In this document: in pieces, positions 20,801 to 32,515 of the stretch | Layout: the number at the start of each line of letters is the position of its first letter | Numbering within the stretch: the first letter of the stretch is position 1 | Source of the DNA: Ceratobasidium sp. AG-K | Lineage: Eukaryota; Basidiomycota; Agaricomycetes; Cantharellales; Ceratobasidiaceae | Direction: 5' to 3' | Assembly (NCBI GenBank): GCA_037039685.1 | Contig: JAWNGF010000001.1 | Coordinates: 9,238,001-9,302,000 of the forward strand | DNA: 64,000 nucleotides | The notes under the pieces: model-generated | What the model was told of the DNA's origin: nothing | The model's input: the letters and a program-made list of their open reading frames with translations, nothing else | The model's database searches: none | Translations under genes and position numbers: made by a program

Positions 20801-23102
20801 GGTATGTCGACACAGCGATGATCGCATCTATACACCTGCGAAACACTTCCTTGTTATCCTCTTCGTCATCGCCCACCCCATGTCGAATAATCTCTGTGTA
20901 CAAGCTATCGAGCTTTTCTAGCTTCCGGCCCATGAGAACCTCATTCAGACGCCCTAGCGTTGAGCCTTTGATGCCGGTGATGAACCGCTGAACGGTCGAT
21001 GCCCATACAAATAACCCACTGGCCATTTTGCACAGCAACCTGACACTATCCTTCGGCCACCCGTCTCGGGACGATACGACCTCCAGATTCTTCGTAAGGT
21101 AGGCATATATATCGCCAGTTGCATCAAATCCATGTACGTCGCGACTTGAGACATGGGCAGTGCCTAGGAGATCAAATTCCTTCTTGATTCCCTCGTTCGG
21201 CCGACTTGTAACAATCACCTTGAGCCATGGAGCTAGCTGAGATAGATCGGAGAGACACTCGATGAGACTATCCCCCTCGACTTCTCTACACTCGTCCAGA
21301 GCATCGACCAGTATTACAAGCGGGCGGTATGGTGACACAACTTCGAGTCCTTTCATCGGGTTTTTAAACAGCCCCTCATACCGTTGACGTATGTCAGATG
21401 TAGTGCAGAGCTTCGGGTTAGCTTTCATTTCGGCCGCTAGCGCTTCTTTGTAGGCCTGATTTCGAAAGGCTAAGTCGTGAGCGAGTGTATTGATCACTGC
21501 AAACGGGTCGTAAAGCTGTGGGATATCTCGCTTGCAGAAGAAGCTCGCTGCCAATAGCTCTCTTTCCGCCAATCGTTTACAGACAGAAACAGCGATGGAG
21601 CTCTTTCCAATTCCAGCTTGCCCGTGGATCCATAGCATACGCTGACCATTGGTAGCCTCCTCACAGGGTTGCTCCGACCAGTTTAGGATGTTGTTGATGA
21701 TTTCCTCTCGGGTTCCATCTAGGCACGCTTGACCTGAGTTGTAGTCGCTTTTCTCCGTGGGTCTTAAACCATCCAGGAGCGAGCGTATGTCTGGGGAACA
21801 ATGGAGCAGCACATCAGTCAAGTTTAATAGATAGCCCCGATAAATGGCTCACATGAATCATGGGTAACTCGATGAATCTCAACCCCAACTCCCGAATCGA
21901 AATCTGCTTGCAGGATCTTGAATCGCCGCAAAAGTTCATCCACTAAATCGCGATCGGTCGAGTCGATAATCCTGCGAAGAGCTTGATATCTGCCTTAGAT
22001 TTTGTTCAGCTAGCCGAGAACTTGGAAAGATACTGCCAGACCTACTCTTTGATTCTTGCTCCAGCACGTATATGAGTGCATCCTCAAGTAGTATCAAAAT
22101 ATCTTCAATGGTTTTCTTCAGAAGTTCCAACATCGCATACTTTTTGGCCTCCTCTGCAAGTTTGACGAGCCCAGAAATACCATCCATGAGTGCCTGCGTG
22201 TCGTCGGTAATCCGTTCGCTCTCTTTGAGCTTCTGTCATAAGGCAAAGTATCTAAGTTAACGCTACGTCTCCGGTTCATCAACTTGCAGTACGGCTTACA
22301 TCCCACGCAACCATGCACACTGAGAACACTATCTTCGCAGCTGGATGCACCTTTGGTTTCAAGCGTGGTTAGCGACTGTCTTGATTTATATCACTTCCAA
22401 AGAGCTTACGTCTGCAACAGCATTACCAAAGTCCAGCACGGCTTGAAACACCCCTTGTGCCTTGCCTAGTTTTTCCAACACCCCGGGAGCTAGCTTGGTA
22501 TGTTTTAGCTGCTGCAAAGCATCGACACGAGACTGGTCCACCTGAGCCGTGACTATGAATAGGATTATATCATATACTAGAATTCATCTCACCGTGGCTG
22601 GTACGAGGAGAGTAACTTTGGCAGTACATCGGGTTTCAGAGAAAGCTATCATGACGCCAGAGAAACGTTGGCGTCTGGAATATACGATTGAATGGCAGAC
22701 AACTCACCAAGAGTTGTTTCTGTCTGGGTTTGGACACTCGATACTTTATATCCTCGTGATTTATGTTGTCTATCTTTGAATGTGTGTATTTCGGTTATTT
22801 CCAAGGTCACTTCGGACTCGGGAGAGACATTGCGGCTTGACAAGAATTGGCATGTGGCACATTCACCAAGCACCTTTACTCACCAGATTATGGGCCTGGA
22901 CCATTTCAGAGCCATACCCCGCTCAATCTGAGGTAATTGGCAAACCTCTTGATTGTCGACGAAAACCTGAAGGCTAATAGGATAGTTGTGCGTATTGGGC
23001 TGAAGCTCGATTTCTGGCCCCCGATTCAGCGGGTGACATCAACAGCATACAACCACTCTAACCTTTGATACGATGCCGAATTCGCTCCGGCGGAGGTGCC
23101 AT
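17891..23102 (-). CDS. NLR-B: NACHT-WD40 STAND protein
   Basis: Paralog of NLR-A with the same exon plan. ATG at 23102 (MAPPPERIRHRIK), three more short exons for a beta-rich, possibly C2-like module (22560-23013), helical exons (22000-22550), NACHT exon 20271 to about 21789, WD40 exon 18228-20222, and last exon 17891-18178. P-loop GQAGIGKSS and Walker B LVILVDALDE are intact. About 14 WD40 units of 42 residues are nearly identical to one another. Introns seen include 20223-20270 and a GC-AG intron (18179-18227). A frame break near 21970-22050 is resolved by a possible 52-nt intron with donor GTAGGT and acceptor TCTAAG. The 96-codon tail contains DGWVTLDG...FLWLP. Known family role: nucleotide-switched sensors in fungal non-self recognition; the ligand is unknown. 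All N-terminal exons are in frame, unlike NLR-A. Confidence 0.85.
18179..18227 (-). other. GC-AG intron of NLR-B
   Basis: 49 nt, donor AGG|GCAAGT, acceptor ATTTTCAG. Using the overlapping GT instead puts TGA directly after the junction, so the GC donor is required. Confidence 0.7.
18260..19880 (-). repeat. Homogenised 126-bp WD40 repeat array
   Basis: About 13 tandem units of 126 bp (42 codons), highly similar in nucleotides, including third positions. Unit boundaries are marked by the recurring gtcaggtgaga and gatcgccgac words. Variation is concentrated in a few codons per unit. Confidence 0.85.
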
Positions 23103-23630
23103 GTTGGATCAGTACAACGTTTAAGAGATAGAGCTATGACTTTCTGGGTGGTGGCCGCAGGGTGCAGGGACCTGAGAGCTTACCCAAGCGAATGGACGCG
23201 CACTCACACAGCCCGGATTGGTCCGGCGACTTTCGCCCTTTGCTTATGTTAGGTCACCACCCAAAAGAGAACGAATAAAACCGAGTTCACATGCATATAT
23301 GTACCACACATTTCAACTCAAAAAAAGCCAACCAACACCCAACCATAAATAAAAACGAAAGGTAACGAACGACACGGACACTAGTCCAACCAAGATGCAA
23401 AATCAAAGAATAAAGAGAGTGGATGCGTACGCACAAGCGTCGCCTGGACTAAACGGGAGTAAGCGAATGGGATGCATGGATATCAATACACGATGCGTCT
23501 GTCCAAATGGTATAAGAGTGAAAAAAAAGGCGTTGGCGCGGTGAGGAGAATAGTGTAGTGTGCGCCAGGGCATAATTTGGCGTACGGATCGTTACGCTCG
23601 TGCGAGGAAATGTCGACCAGCGCATGTCCC
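23103..23630. other. Intergenic between NLR-B and PIP5K
   Basis: No gene seen. It should hold the NLR-B promoter and the PIP5K 3' UTR. Confidence 0.5.
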
Positions 23631-25854
23631 TTATTGGGCCTGACTCGTTTGTCCCTCGGGCTTTTCCTCGACCACCTCCCTACCCTTGCCCTTATCCTCC
23701 CTTTCTCGCTCCTCTTTTGGCAAAAACGTCTCGCCACCCTCGCCTCCCCTCATCACAGCCTTCAAAAACGACAAGAACCGCTCTCCATACTCGTGTGATG
23801 GCACCGGGCTGATTTTATGCTAAACCCAAAATTAGACTTTGCCCAGCCACGATAAGCGCAGGACTTACCCTATCCGCACTGAGTCCCTTCCACATGCCCT
23901 CGAGCTTCTTTTTCGTATTCCAAGGCGTGAGAATGTCAATCACACCGAGGTAGTAGACCGTCCCCAACGGCCGGTTGTCCTCTGCCGTCGACCGATACCC
24001 ACCATCGTCCGCATAAAAGATAAACTTGGCCTGTTCCCCATGCTGCGTATCTGGCAAATCACCCTCGTCCAACCCCATACCCGTCGTCCGAATCTCGTAC
24101 TTTCGACTCGAAGGCTGCCTCCTCGGGGTGGGCGAAAACACCTTGAGCGTGTTGCGACGGAGGTTATCCCGATTCCCGCGTTGGACATTGTGCACACCGA
24201 CGAGGAGCGAGTAGTCCATAACTTGGACCATTTGGAGGAACTGCTTGTCGCGTTCGAGTTGGGCGGTGAGGAATGCGCGCTTTTCCGGTCCAAATTCGAG
24301 GCGTTTGTGGCGGTGGATCCAGTTGACGTCTTTGAGTACCGCGCGGGGGTTGGTCGCTGCCTTGGCTTCGTCGTATTCTCGTCCGACCGTGCTTCCCTTC
24401 AAGTCGTAGGTTTCGTGAATGTCGAGGTGCGCGGGGAAGAGGTTATTCATGACGACAAAGTGAATCTTGCGTCCGTGGGGGAGTTTAACGCGGTGCAAGC
24501 CATAAAAGCGGGAGAGGAGGGTGTGGGGGTTGGCGGCAATGTGGGCATGGTACTGTTTGAGGATTTTGCGAAGGAATTTGTGTTCGGCGTGGTGGATAGT
24601 TTTGATGATGAACCGATAGTCACGCGAGTAGTAAAAGAACGAGCCCGACTTGCCCGGCGATCCCAACTCGGACAGGATGTACTTTTCGGTGAGCGAGACG
24701 AGATAGTCGGCTGGGTCCAGTGCGAAATGATCTTCTCGCAATGACCTAAACACCCAGGGTGCATAGTCCTTGAACTTGAAATCGTACTTGGCCGACGGGG
24801 TGAGCTCATTGCCGATCATATCAAAGGAAAACTTGTGCGCGGCCGTGAAATCGTCGTCGGTCAACGGGCGCTTGAGCTTGGCTTGGCATCTCGAAACCTA
24901 GCGTAAGGAAACAGGGGTGAAATTAAGCTCGTCGTCAATAACGTAACAGTCGTCAAGACTTACACCAATGCGAATTCCAGTGAGCATGTTGTACATCAGC
25001 ACATAGTTGGCGTGGTCCTCGCCAATCAGGTTGCCCACCAAGACCTTGTCCGTCTTTTCAGGCTCTTTTGAGCGCTTCGAGTTGCGCTCGCGGCGAATCT
25101 GCTCGGCCTCTTTGAGAATGTCCGACTGGAGGTCTTGGCCTGCCATGGTCTGGCTGCGGGTGCGAACATGGCCGAGGGTGTGGCCGCCGGATTGGGAATG
25201 GGAATGAGTCATTTTGCGTGGTTTTGGGGAGTTGGCGGCTAGCGCGCCGGTGGTGTTTCGGCGGGTCGGGCCGGCGCGGGTGGGATGCAACAAGTCGCCA
25301 TCGTCGGGATTAAATGTGACCGTCGGCTGTTTGGGTTCGGGCGATGCCGAGCGGGGTTGAGCATGAAGAGCAGCGAGTACGTCAGCCTCGGCCGGCTCGT
25401 CGTCGTGCGGCAACATCTCGTCCGAGGCAGGGGGTGATGGTGGAGGGTCGAATGCCGGACCCGGGTATAGTTGTTTGAGCGTCTTCTTGACTTGGCCAGA
25501 AGAGTCTGTTAGCACTACGCTCGTGGGACTTGTCGCGCGTGCGTCCTGCATCGCCCCGTATTTGTTTGCGTCTGAGGAATGGTGGTGGGGGTGTACGGCA
25601 GCAGATACGGCATGCGCAGTTCCCACCACTTTTCGCTCTGTCCGCTCCAACAGCGACTCTGGCTGGGGTCCAGTGCGCAAAACAACCTGGTTCGAATCAA
25701 CCCGGTCGATATGCACTTCGCGCGACGCCGAAGCAGCCCCCGACGCCGCCGCCAGCAGATGCATCGGGTTTACGTCAGGCGACGACGGACTGGATCCAGG
25801 CGGATCCGACGGAGAGTGCGGTAGGGATTGATGCGAGAGTACGGCGGTAGACAT
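23631..25854 (-). CDS. MSS4: Phosphatidylinositol-4-phosphate 5-kinase
   Basis: Three exons, 24964-25854, 23869-24897 and 23631-23819, giving 702 residues in frame; introns 24898-24963 and 23820-23868. The N-terminal third is Ser/Pro-rich and disordered. The PIPK core follows: GKSGSFFYYSRD (G-loop), FIIKTIHHAE (ATP-binding Lys), YDLKGSTVGR (the DLKGS motif), MDYSLLVGVH (catalytic DYS), then IIDIL-type YYLGVIDIL and the C-terminal YGERF motif. The enzyme makes PI(4,5)P2 at the plasma membrane, controlling actin, endocytosis and growth. The start is the first ATG after an in-frame TTG. Divergent to NDUFV1 with 110 bp between the two ATGs. Confidence 0.95.
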
Positions 25855-25964
25855 GGTGGTGAACAAGGACAGGTTCGGCCAACAATCCCGGCATCAACAC
25901 CTCAAGCGCCGAGCGGCACGTTAAGCGCCCGATTCAACGCCCCGATCGCGATTGGACAACGACG
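25855..25964. promoter_or_regulatory. Compact bidirectional promoter
   Basis: Only 110 bp separate the start codons of the divergent PIP5K (-) and NDUFV1 (+) genes, so both 5' UTRs and core promoters must overlap or be shared. No TATA box seen. Confidence 0.55.
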
Positions 25965-27778
25965 ATGCTCGCCCGCCTGCGACCCGCTCGCCCATCCTTT
26001 GCCCGCTCGTTTGCGACGGTCCAAGACCCGCCCGTGAAACGATACGGTGGACTGAAAGACCAGGACCGGATATTTACTAACGCATATTGCCGGCACGACC
26101 ATGGCCTCAAGGGTGCCCAGTCTCGCGGCGACTGGCACCGCACTAAAGACGTCCTCCTCAAAGGCGACTCGTGGATCATCCAGCAGGTCAAGGACTCAGG
26201 TCTGCGTGGCCGTGGAGGCGCCGGCTTTCCGAGCGGATTAAAGTGGAGTTTCATGAACAAGCCCGGCTGGGAAAAAGATAAACGGTGGGCCAATCACTCA
26301 TTACTTTAATTAATGCTCATGGTGCAGACCCCGCTACCTCGTTGTCAACGCCGACGAGGGCGAACCAGGCACATGCAAAGACCGCGAAATCATGCGCGGC
26401 GATCCACACAAACTTGTCGAAGGATGCCTCGTCGCCGGCCGCGCCATGAACGCCACCGCCGGTCCGCCCAAATTCCATCCGCATGAAACCACCTGAAACA
26501 CTCATTTAATTTTCCAGCTTACATCTACATCCGTGGCGAGTTTTACCAGGAAGCTTCGCACGTCCAGCAGGCCATCAACGAAGCCTACCGTGCCGGCCTC
26601 ATTGGCAAAAATGCATGTGGGTCCAGGTACGATTTTGATGTCTATGTTCACCGTGGAGCGGGTGCATACATCTGTGGCGAGGAAACGGCGCTCATCGAGT
26701 CCATCGAGGGTGAGTGCCTGAATTAAACTCATTACGCCAATTAATTTACTTGGCCCGACCCAGGCAAACAGGGCAAACCCCGCCTCAAACCTCCCTTTCC
26801 CGCCGACGTAGGGCTATTCGGATGCCCCACGACAGTCGCCAACGTCGAAACCGTCGCCGTCGCGCCAACCATCTGTCGACGGGGCGGAGCCTGGTTCGCT
26901 TCATTCGGGCGCGCACGGAACCAGGGCACCAAGCTATTCTGTATCTCGGGGCACGTCAACAATCCGTGTGTGATTGAAGAGGAGATGAGTATCCCGCTCA
27001 AGGATTTGATTGACAAGCATTGTGGGGGTGTCGTTGGTGGGTGGGATAATTTGCTTGGGATTGTACCGGGTGGAAGCTCGGTTCCGATTTTGCCCAAGCC
27101 CATGTGCGAGGAGGTCTTGTGAGTACCGTCACTCGATGGTTGGGCTAGACTAATATTGGGCAGGATGGACTTTGATTCGCTCAAGGACGCCCAGTCAGGT
27201 CTCGGCACTGGCGCGGTCATCGTCATGAACAAACAAACAGACGTTGTCCAAGCCATCGCCCGATTCTCCAAGGTCAGCCCCCTCCCCCTCCTCCCACTCA
27301 ACCCCAACTCACACGCCCGCAGTTCTACAAGCACGAATCATGCGGCCAATGCACCCCCTGCCGTGAAGGCACAACCTGGATGATGAACATGATGGACAGA
27401 TTCGTCCAAGGCCGCGGCCATGAGCGCGAAATCGACATGCTCCTCGAGCTCACCAAGCAGGTCGAGGGCAAGACGATTTGTGCGCTGGGGGATGCGGCGG
27501 CGTGGCCGATTCAGGGGTTGATGCGCCATTTCCGTAAGTTTCGGTTTCGTTCCGGTCATATTGCCGAGTGCCTGTTCCATGTCGTTCAACATGACCGATT
27601 GTATAATGTGATTTATGCTGACACCTTGGCAGGCCCCGAAGTCGAACGCCGAATCGCCGAGTATAGAGCGGCACAGGGTCCGGTCTTGTTTGGCGGCAAA
27701 CTGAAAAAGGATACTGACTTTAAGTTGGCGGTTCCGGATAACCTTGGGGCCAACTTGGTTGAGCCTCCGAGGGTGTGA
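25965..27778 (+). CDS. NADH:ubiquinone oxidoreductase 51 kDa subunit (flavoprotein 1)
   Basis: Seven exons: 25965-26284, 26328-26461, 26518-26709, 26764-27118, 27164-27272, 27323-27533 and 27633-27778; 488 residues. The N-terminus ([17 protein letters not shown]) is an Arg-rich mitochondrial presequence. FMN/NADH binding is shown by [13 protein letters not shown] and [14 protein letters not shown]. The 4Fe-4S (N3) ligands are in [11 protein letters not shown], with the fourth Cys in TICALGDAA. Equivalent to NDUFV1/NuoF: NADH enters complex I here and electrons pass through FMN to the iron-sulfur chain in the matrix arm. Intron 2 has a weak donor (GTCCGC); the others are ordinary. Complete, no lesions. 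Confidence 0.96.
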
Positions 27779-28764
27779 GTGTAGTTTGTAGTTATTTGAT
27801 GGATTTTTTATACTTGGTGCGCGCGCGGTGTTGGTGGGGACGTCGGCTAGTTAGACACGAACCTTGGTTAAAGCTAAATGAGAGATTCAGTTCGTTGCAG
27901 GTTTGACCCCGCGCCCATCCACGTTTGATGACACATATTTTCTAGACAAGGCCAAGGAGACCCTGATCTGACGGAGGATCACTGACTCGCGTGGATGATC
28001 TTCGTCGCTGCACAGGTTTCAGGTCACACATTGAGATTTAATTGACATCACTGGTTACCCAGCTGGGAGTCTCGCAGCTCAGATGCGAGCTGTATGCGTC
28101 CGAGCGGTCTGGGGTCGTACGCTGTCGCCACCAACGTAATTTTTTCCACCAGGTTACATGCTATGTGCCCCCTATGTGGTATGGCATGGATGTATTGTCG
28201 ATTTATAATGGGTTCGAACGGTGTCCTATGCGGAACTACTGACTATAAAACTCGGTCAGCACCCAGGGTGTCAATTTGGGTGTGACAGGAGCTCGTACTG
28301 AAATCCTATAGGCTGGAAACGAGGATGGTCACTCCGTGAGAATGCTGTCGGGTATGTGCCCGATCAATAACCCGAGTGACAGGTAGTTGTTTCCCGCATA
28401 CGATGCCTGTATTTCAAACTATGCTTATTGCGGAGCATCGAAGTGATTTTAGTACTCGGGATCCAATGGGATCCCCGAGCCACTTTTGAAATGATCGATA
28501 GAAGTACCAAGACCAGGCTGCGCATATATAAACTCGGATCGCCACATGCCGAGGATGCGTTTCATTTACTTTCCTGCCACAACAGAATCTACGGTGTTAT
28601 ACTGTCTACTATATGAACTCCGCTCGTTCGTCTCAAAGGGGTGGGGCTTCCGAACTGGATGAGGCACGACGGTAGGTTGAAATTTTTCAATGGCCTAGAT
28701 TCAAACAAACAGACGTTTGAAACATAGAGAGAGCTCTCCCCTATCTGAGAGTATTCAATCAAAC
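27779..28764. other. Intergenic upstream of TPR-CHAT 1
   Basis: No coding potential recognised. Holds the NDUFV1 3' end and presumably the TPR-CHAT 1 promoter. Confidence 0.5.
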
Positions 28765-31700
28765 ATGAAGGAATTAACGATGGATGAAGGTAGGTGTATT
28801 CGTAGTGGACATTTCTTTGTAACCGCGACTGAATGTTGGGACAACAACCTCAGAAACTTCGTTGGGATCGAATACAGCACTAACGAGCGCAAAGAGCGTG
28901 TAAGTGACGCGAAATAGCTTGCTTGCTGCTCTCTATAACTTTAGTGGCAATAGCGATGCACATGCTAGTGATGGCTTAGATATTGGTGTCGAAGTGGGTG
29001 ACCACCCTGGTTGGCTGGAAGGAAAATCAAAAGCAAGGTCAGTGGGATATCTCGGCCTAGAAAATATCAAAACAGGTGGAGGTTCCGTGAGTTGAATCAG
29101 AGTTTTATAGGTCTGAATCGCAGGATGCATACCTCAACAGAGTAATCGCCCAAGGCGTGGTCCTACGCGACCAGTGTCTGGGTTCAGGCGTCGTGGAAGA
29201 AGCAATCGAGGCGATCGAATGTTGGGAATTGGCTGCGTCTCTGGCCTCGGGGACCCACCCCCACCGACCAGGCGTGCTTAACGACCTCGGAGCCTTATAC
29301 TCGATTCTTTTTAAGCGACTAGGCAACCTCTCCGATCTGGAAAAGGCGACCATGTGTAGAGCAGAAGCGAACGCACTCACTGCTGACGGCGATTCCAGCA
29401 AGCCGGTTTACCTCGCCAATCTTGGAAGCTCATACCTTGATCGGTTCGAATACCTCGATGAGCTGGCCGACTTGGATAAAGCGATTGAATGCGGATCTCA
29501 AGCAGTGTCTCTCATACCTAAAGGCCACATACACGAGTCAGGCATGATCAGCAACCTTGGCGGCTCATACATGGTTCGTTTTGAGCGTTCCGGAAAGCTG
29601 ATTGACCTAGGTAAAGCTATCGAATGTAAGGCACGGTCGCTTACCCTTACATCTGATGGTCACGCAAACTATCCGCACATGCTCAGCAGTCTCGGAAATT
29701 CATATAGGGCTCGGTTTGAGTATTTGGGCAATGTGGTCGATCTGAACCAGGCTGTGGAATACGGGACTCAAGCAGTGTTACTTACGCCTGACAGGCACTT
29801 GGACAAGCCAGGAAGGCTCAACAACCTTGGTGTCTCATATCTAACTCGATTTGAACGTTTCGGCGAGCTTGTTGATCTTGATAAATCAATCGAGTACAAG
29901 GCGGAAGCAGTTTTACTCATTCCCAACGATCACCCGGCCAAGCCAAGTTTGCTCAGCAACCTTGCAAATTCATACCGTACTCGGTTTGAGCACCTCGGCC
30001 ATATGACTGACCTAGATAAAGCGACAGAGTGTGGAGCTCAAGCCGTGGAGCTCATACCTGATGGTCACCCCGGCAAGCCAAGCAGTCTCTCTACCCTCGG
30101 AGTTTCGTACCAGATTCGGTTTGACCGTCTCGGTAATATCATTGACCTGAACAAGGCGATCACATGCGGATCTCATGCAGTTTCACTCGCGCCTGATGGT
30201 CACACAGACAAACCAGGTATACTCCATAACCTCGGTGTCTCATACCTGTCTCGATTTAAGCGTCTCGGCGAGCGACAAGATGTGGAGAAAGCAATTGTAT
30301 GCCAGGTGGAAGCAGCTTCACTCACTCCCAACGGACATTCCGGCCAGCCAGCCGGGCTTGATAACCTCGGAAACTTGTATCGTACTCGGTTCGAGCATTT
30401 CGGTGAACTGGCTGACCTAAACACTGCAATCGATTGCGGGGCTCGGGCCCTCACTCTGACACCCGAAGATCACCCAACTATGCCGGACAGGCTCAAAAAT
30501 CTCGCATACTCGTATGTTACCCGGTTTGAGCGTCTCGGCGAGGTGGTAGATCTAAACAAAGCAATTGAATGTGGAGTCCAGGCAGTTTCGCTTACATCCG
30601 ACGGTCATGCAGAGAAGCCCAGTAGGCTCAACAGCCTCGGGGTCTCATACTTTACTCGATTTACGTATGTTGGAGATCTGGTCGATCTGAATAAGGCTAT
30701 CGAGTGCGAAGCTGGGGCAATTGTGCTCACCCCTAATGGGCACCCAGAAAAACCAAGCAGGCTCTGTGATTTGGGGAACTCATACACCGCCCAGTTTGAT
30801 CGCACAGGCGAGATTTCAGCGCTGGATTCAGCCATAACTTGCTTCAAAGATGCACGATCATTAGCAGGGCCACCATCCGTCGGGTTTCATGCATGCCTCA
30901 TGTGGGCCCGATGGGTGGTTCATCATCCTACCTCTTCTCCTTATCCTGCATACCAGCAGGCCATGGAGCTACTCCCCCAGTTGATATGGGTTGGAACCAC
31001 GCTTGAACAGCGCTACAGCCTGCTCACAGGTATAGGCGAACTTTCGACAGAAGCTGCATCCTATGCAATTAGTATCGGCGAGCACGAGACCGCTCTCGAG
31101 TGGCTTGAAGCGGGTCGTTCGGTTATTTGGGGTCAGATAGCCCAGCTGCGCACGCCTTTTGATCAGCTGTATACCCGTGACCCAAGGCTAGCAAACGAGC
31201 TCAAGGAAATTGGCCGTCAGCTTGAGCGCGCAGGGGGCCGATCACCCTCTACTTCATCGTCCAAGGGTGCTGAAGAACACTTGGATGATGAGCCTGATCA
31301 CCACATCCAGCTAGCCCTTGACTGGGAGAAGCTTCTGAACAAGGCGCGTTCTATTTCCGGCTTCGAAGGGTTTTTACGGGCCCCCAAGACCAGTCGGCTA
31401 CTTGGCGCTGCTAAAGCACACCCAATCGCCGTCATCATAACCCACAAGTCTCGCTGTGATGCTCTCATTCTCCGGCCAGACACTAGCTCCATATCTCATG
31501 TTCCCCTGATACAGTTCTCTGCTGTCAAAGCTTCTATGACGCGTGAGAGCCTGGCCTCCTTAGATGGATACCGAGGATTTACTCGAGTAAATAAGTCTGG
31601 AGTGGGGTCACTTGAGGGGTTGCTAAATGATCTATGGTCGGGCGTTGTCAAGCCTGTGCTCGACTTCCTAGGATACACGGTATGTTAATTGCACAATTGG

Positions 31701-32515
31701 TTCTACCACTCCTTAATCACAAATTTCAGCGTAAACTCCCCACCGATCAGCTCCCACAGCTTACCTGGTGTACCACTGGCATATTCTCATTTCTCCCCCT
31801 TCATGCTGCCGGATGTTATGACCAACCGGTGCCCAAAGCGTTTGACTTTGTGATATCTTCGTATGCGCCTACGATTAGTGCTTTGCTTTCGGGTCAAACA
31901 GTAACGCCCGATGCACAACGCGGAATCCTTGCTGTCGGCCAAGAGCATACCCCCGGCTTTGACAGATTGCCATGCATAAAAGACGAGCTTGCAGTCGTCC
32001 GGAAGCACGTACAAGCGAACTCTTACCTACAGCTCGAAGACAACGAAGCAACGATTGACCGGGTGGTGGATGCGATGGACCAGTTCAGCTGGGTTCATAT
32101 GGCATGTCATGGGACTCAGAATCCAGCTGACCCAACACAGAGTGCCTTTCACCTTCACGATGGGAGTCTCACACTGGCAGCTATCACCAAGCGCTCATTT
32201 AAAAATAAGGGGCTTGCCTTCTTATCCGCCTGCCAGACTGCCGCAGGAGATAAGGAGCTACCAGAGGAGGCAGTTCATTTGGCAGCGGGGATACTAATGG
32301 CGGGATTCCCAAGCGTGATTGGCACGATGTGGAGTATTGCTGATGAAGACGGGCCAGCGGTAGCAGACAAAGTATATGCGGAGCTGCTGAAAGATGGCGC
32401 AATGGACCATACAAAAGCGGCTAGGGCTTTGCACCAGGCAGTAGCAGACTTGCGTGCAAAGGTCGGTGAAAAAGCTTTTTCGCGCTGGGCTCCTTTCATC
32501 CATATTGGGGCCTAA
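28765..32515 (+). CDS. TPR-CHAT 1: tetratricopeptide-repeat caspase-like protein
   Basis: Model of five exons, 28765-28789, 28854-28899, 28945-29086, 29124-31679 and 31730-32515, in frame and giving 1,184 residues. The first two exons are inferred from splice sites and phase only. After an acidic N-terminus come about 11 repeats of a 45-residue TPR unit (NLGxSYxxRFxRLGEL pattern). A C-terminal CHAT domain follows, with the likely catalytic His in HMACHGTQ and Cys in LSACQTAAG. CHAT proteins belong to the caspase/separase (clan CD) fold; in bacteria TPR-CHAT proteases cut gasdermins or CRISPR-linked substrates. The fungal substrate is unknown. Intron 31680-31729 lies inside the CHAT region. 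Intron 3 (29087-29123) is only 37 nt, so its acceptor is less certain. Confidence 0.88.

Noticed and set aside
23839..24744. 301-codon plus-strand open frame opposite the PIP5K exon
   Set aside because: Fully antisense to a well-supported kinase exon in GC-rich sequence; no recognisable domain or splice context.
26741..27334. 197-codon minus-strand frame in the complex I gene
   Set aside because: Crosses introns and exons of NDUFV1; shadow frame.
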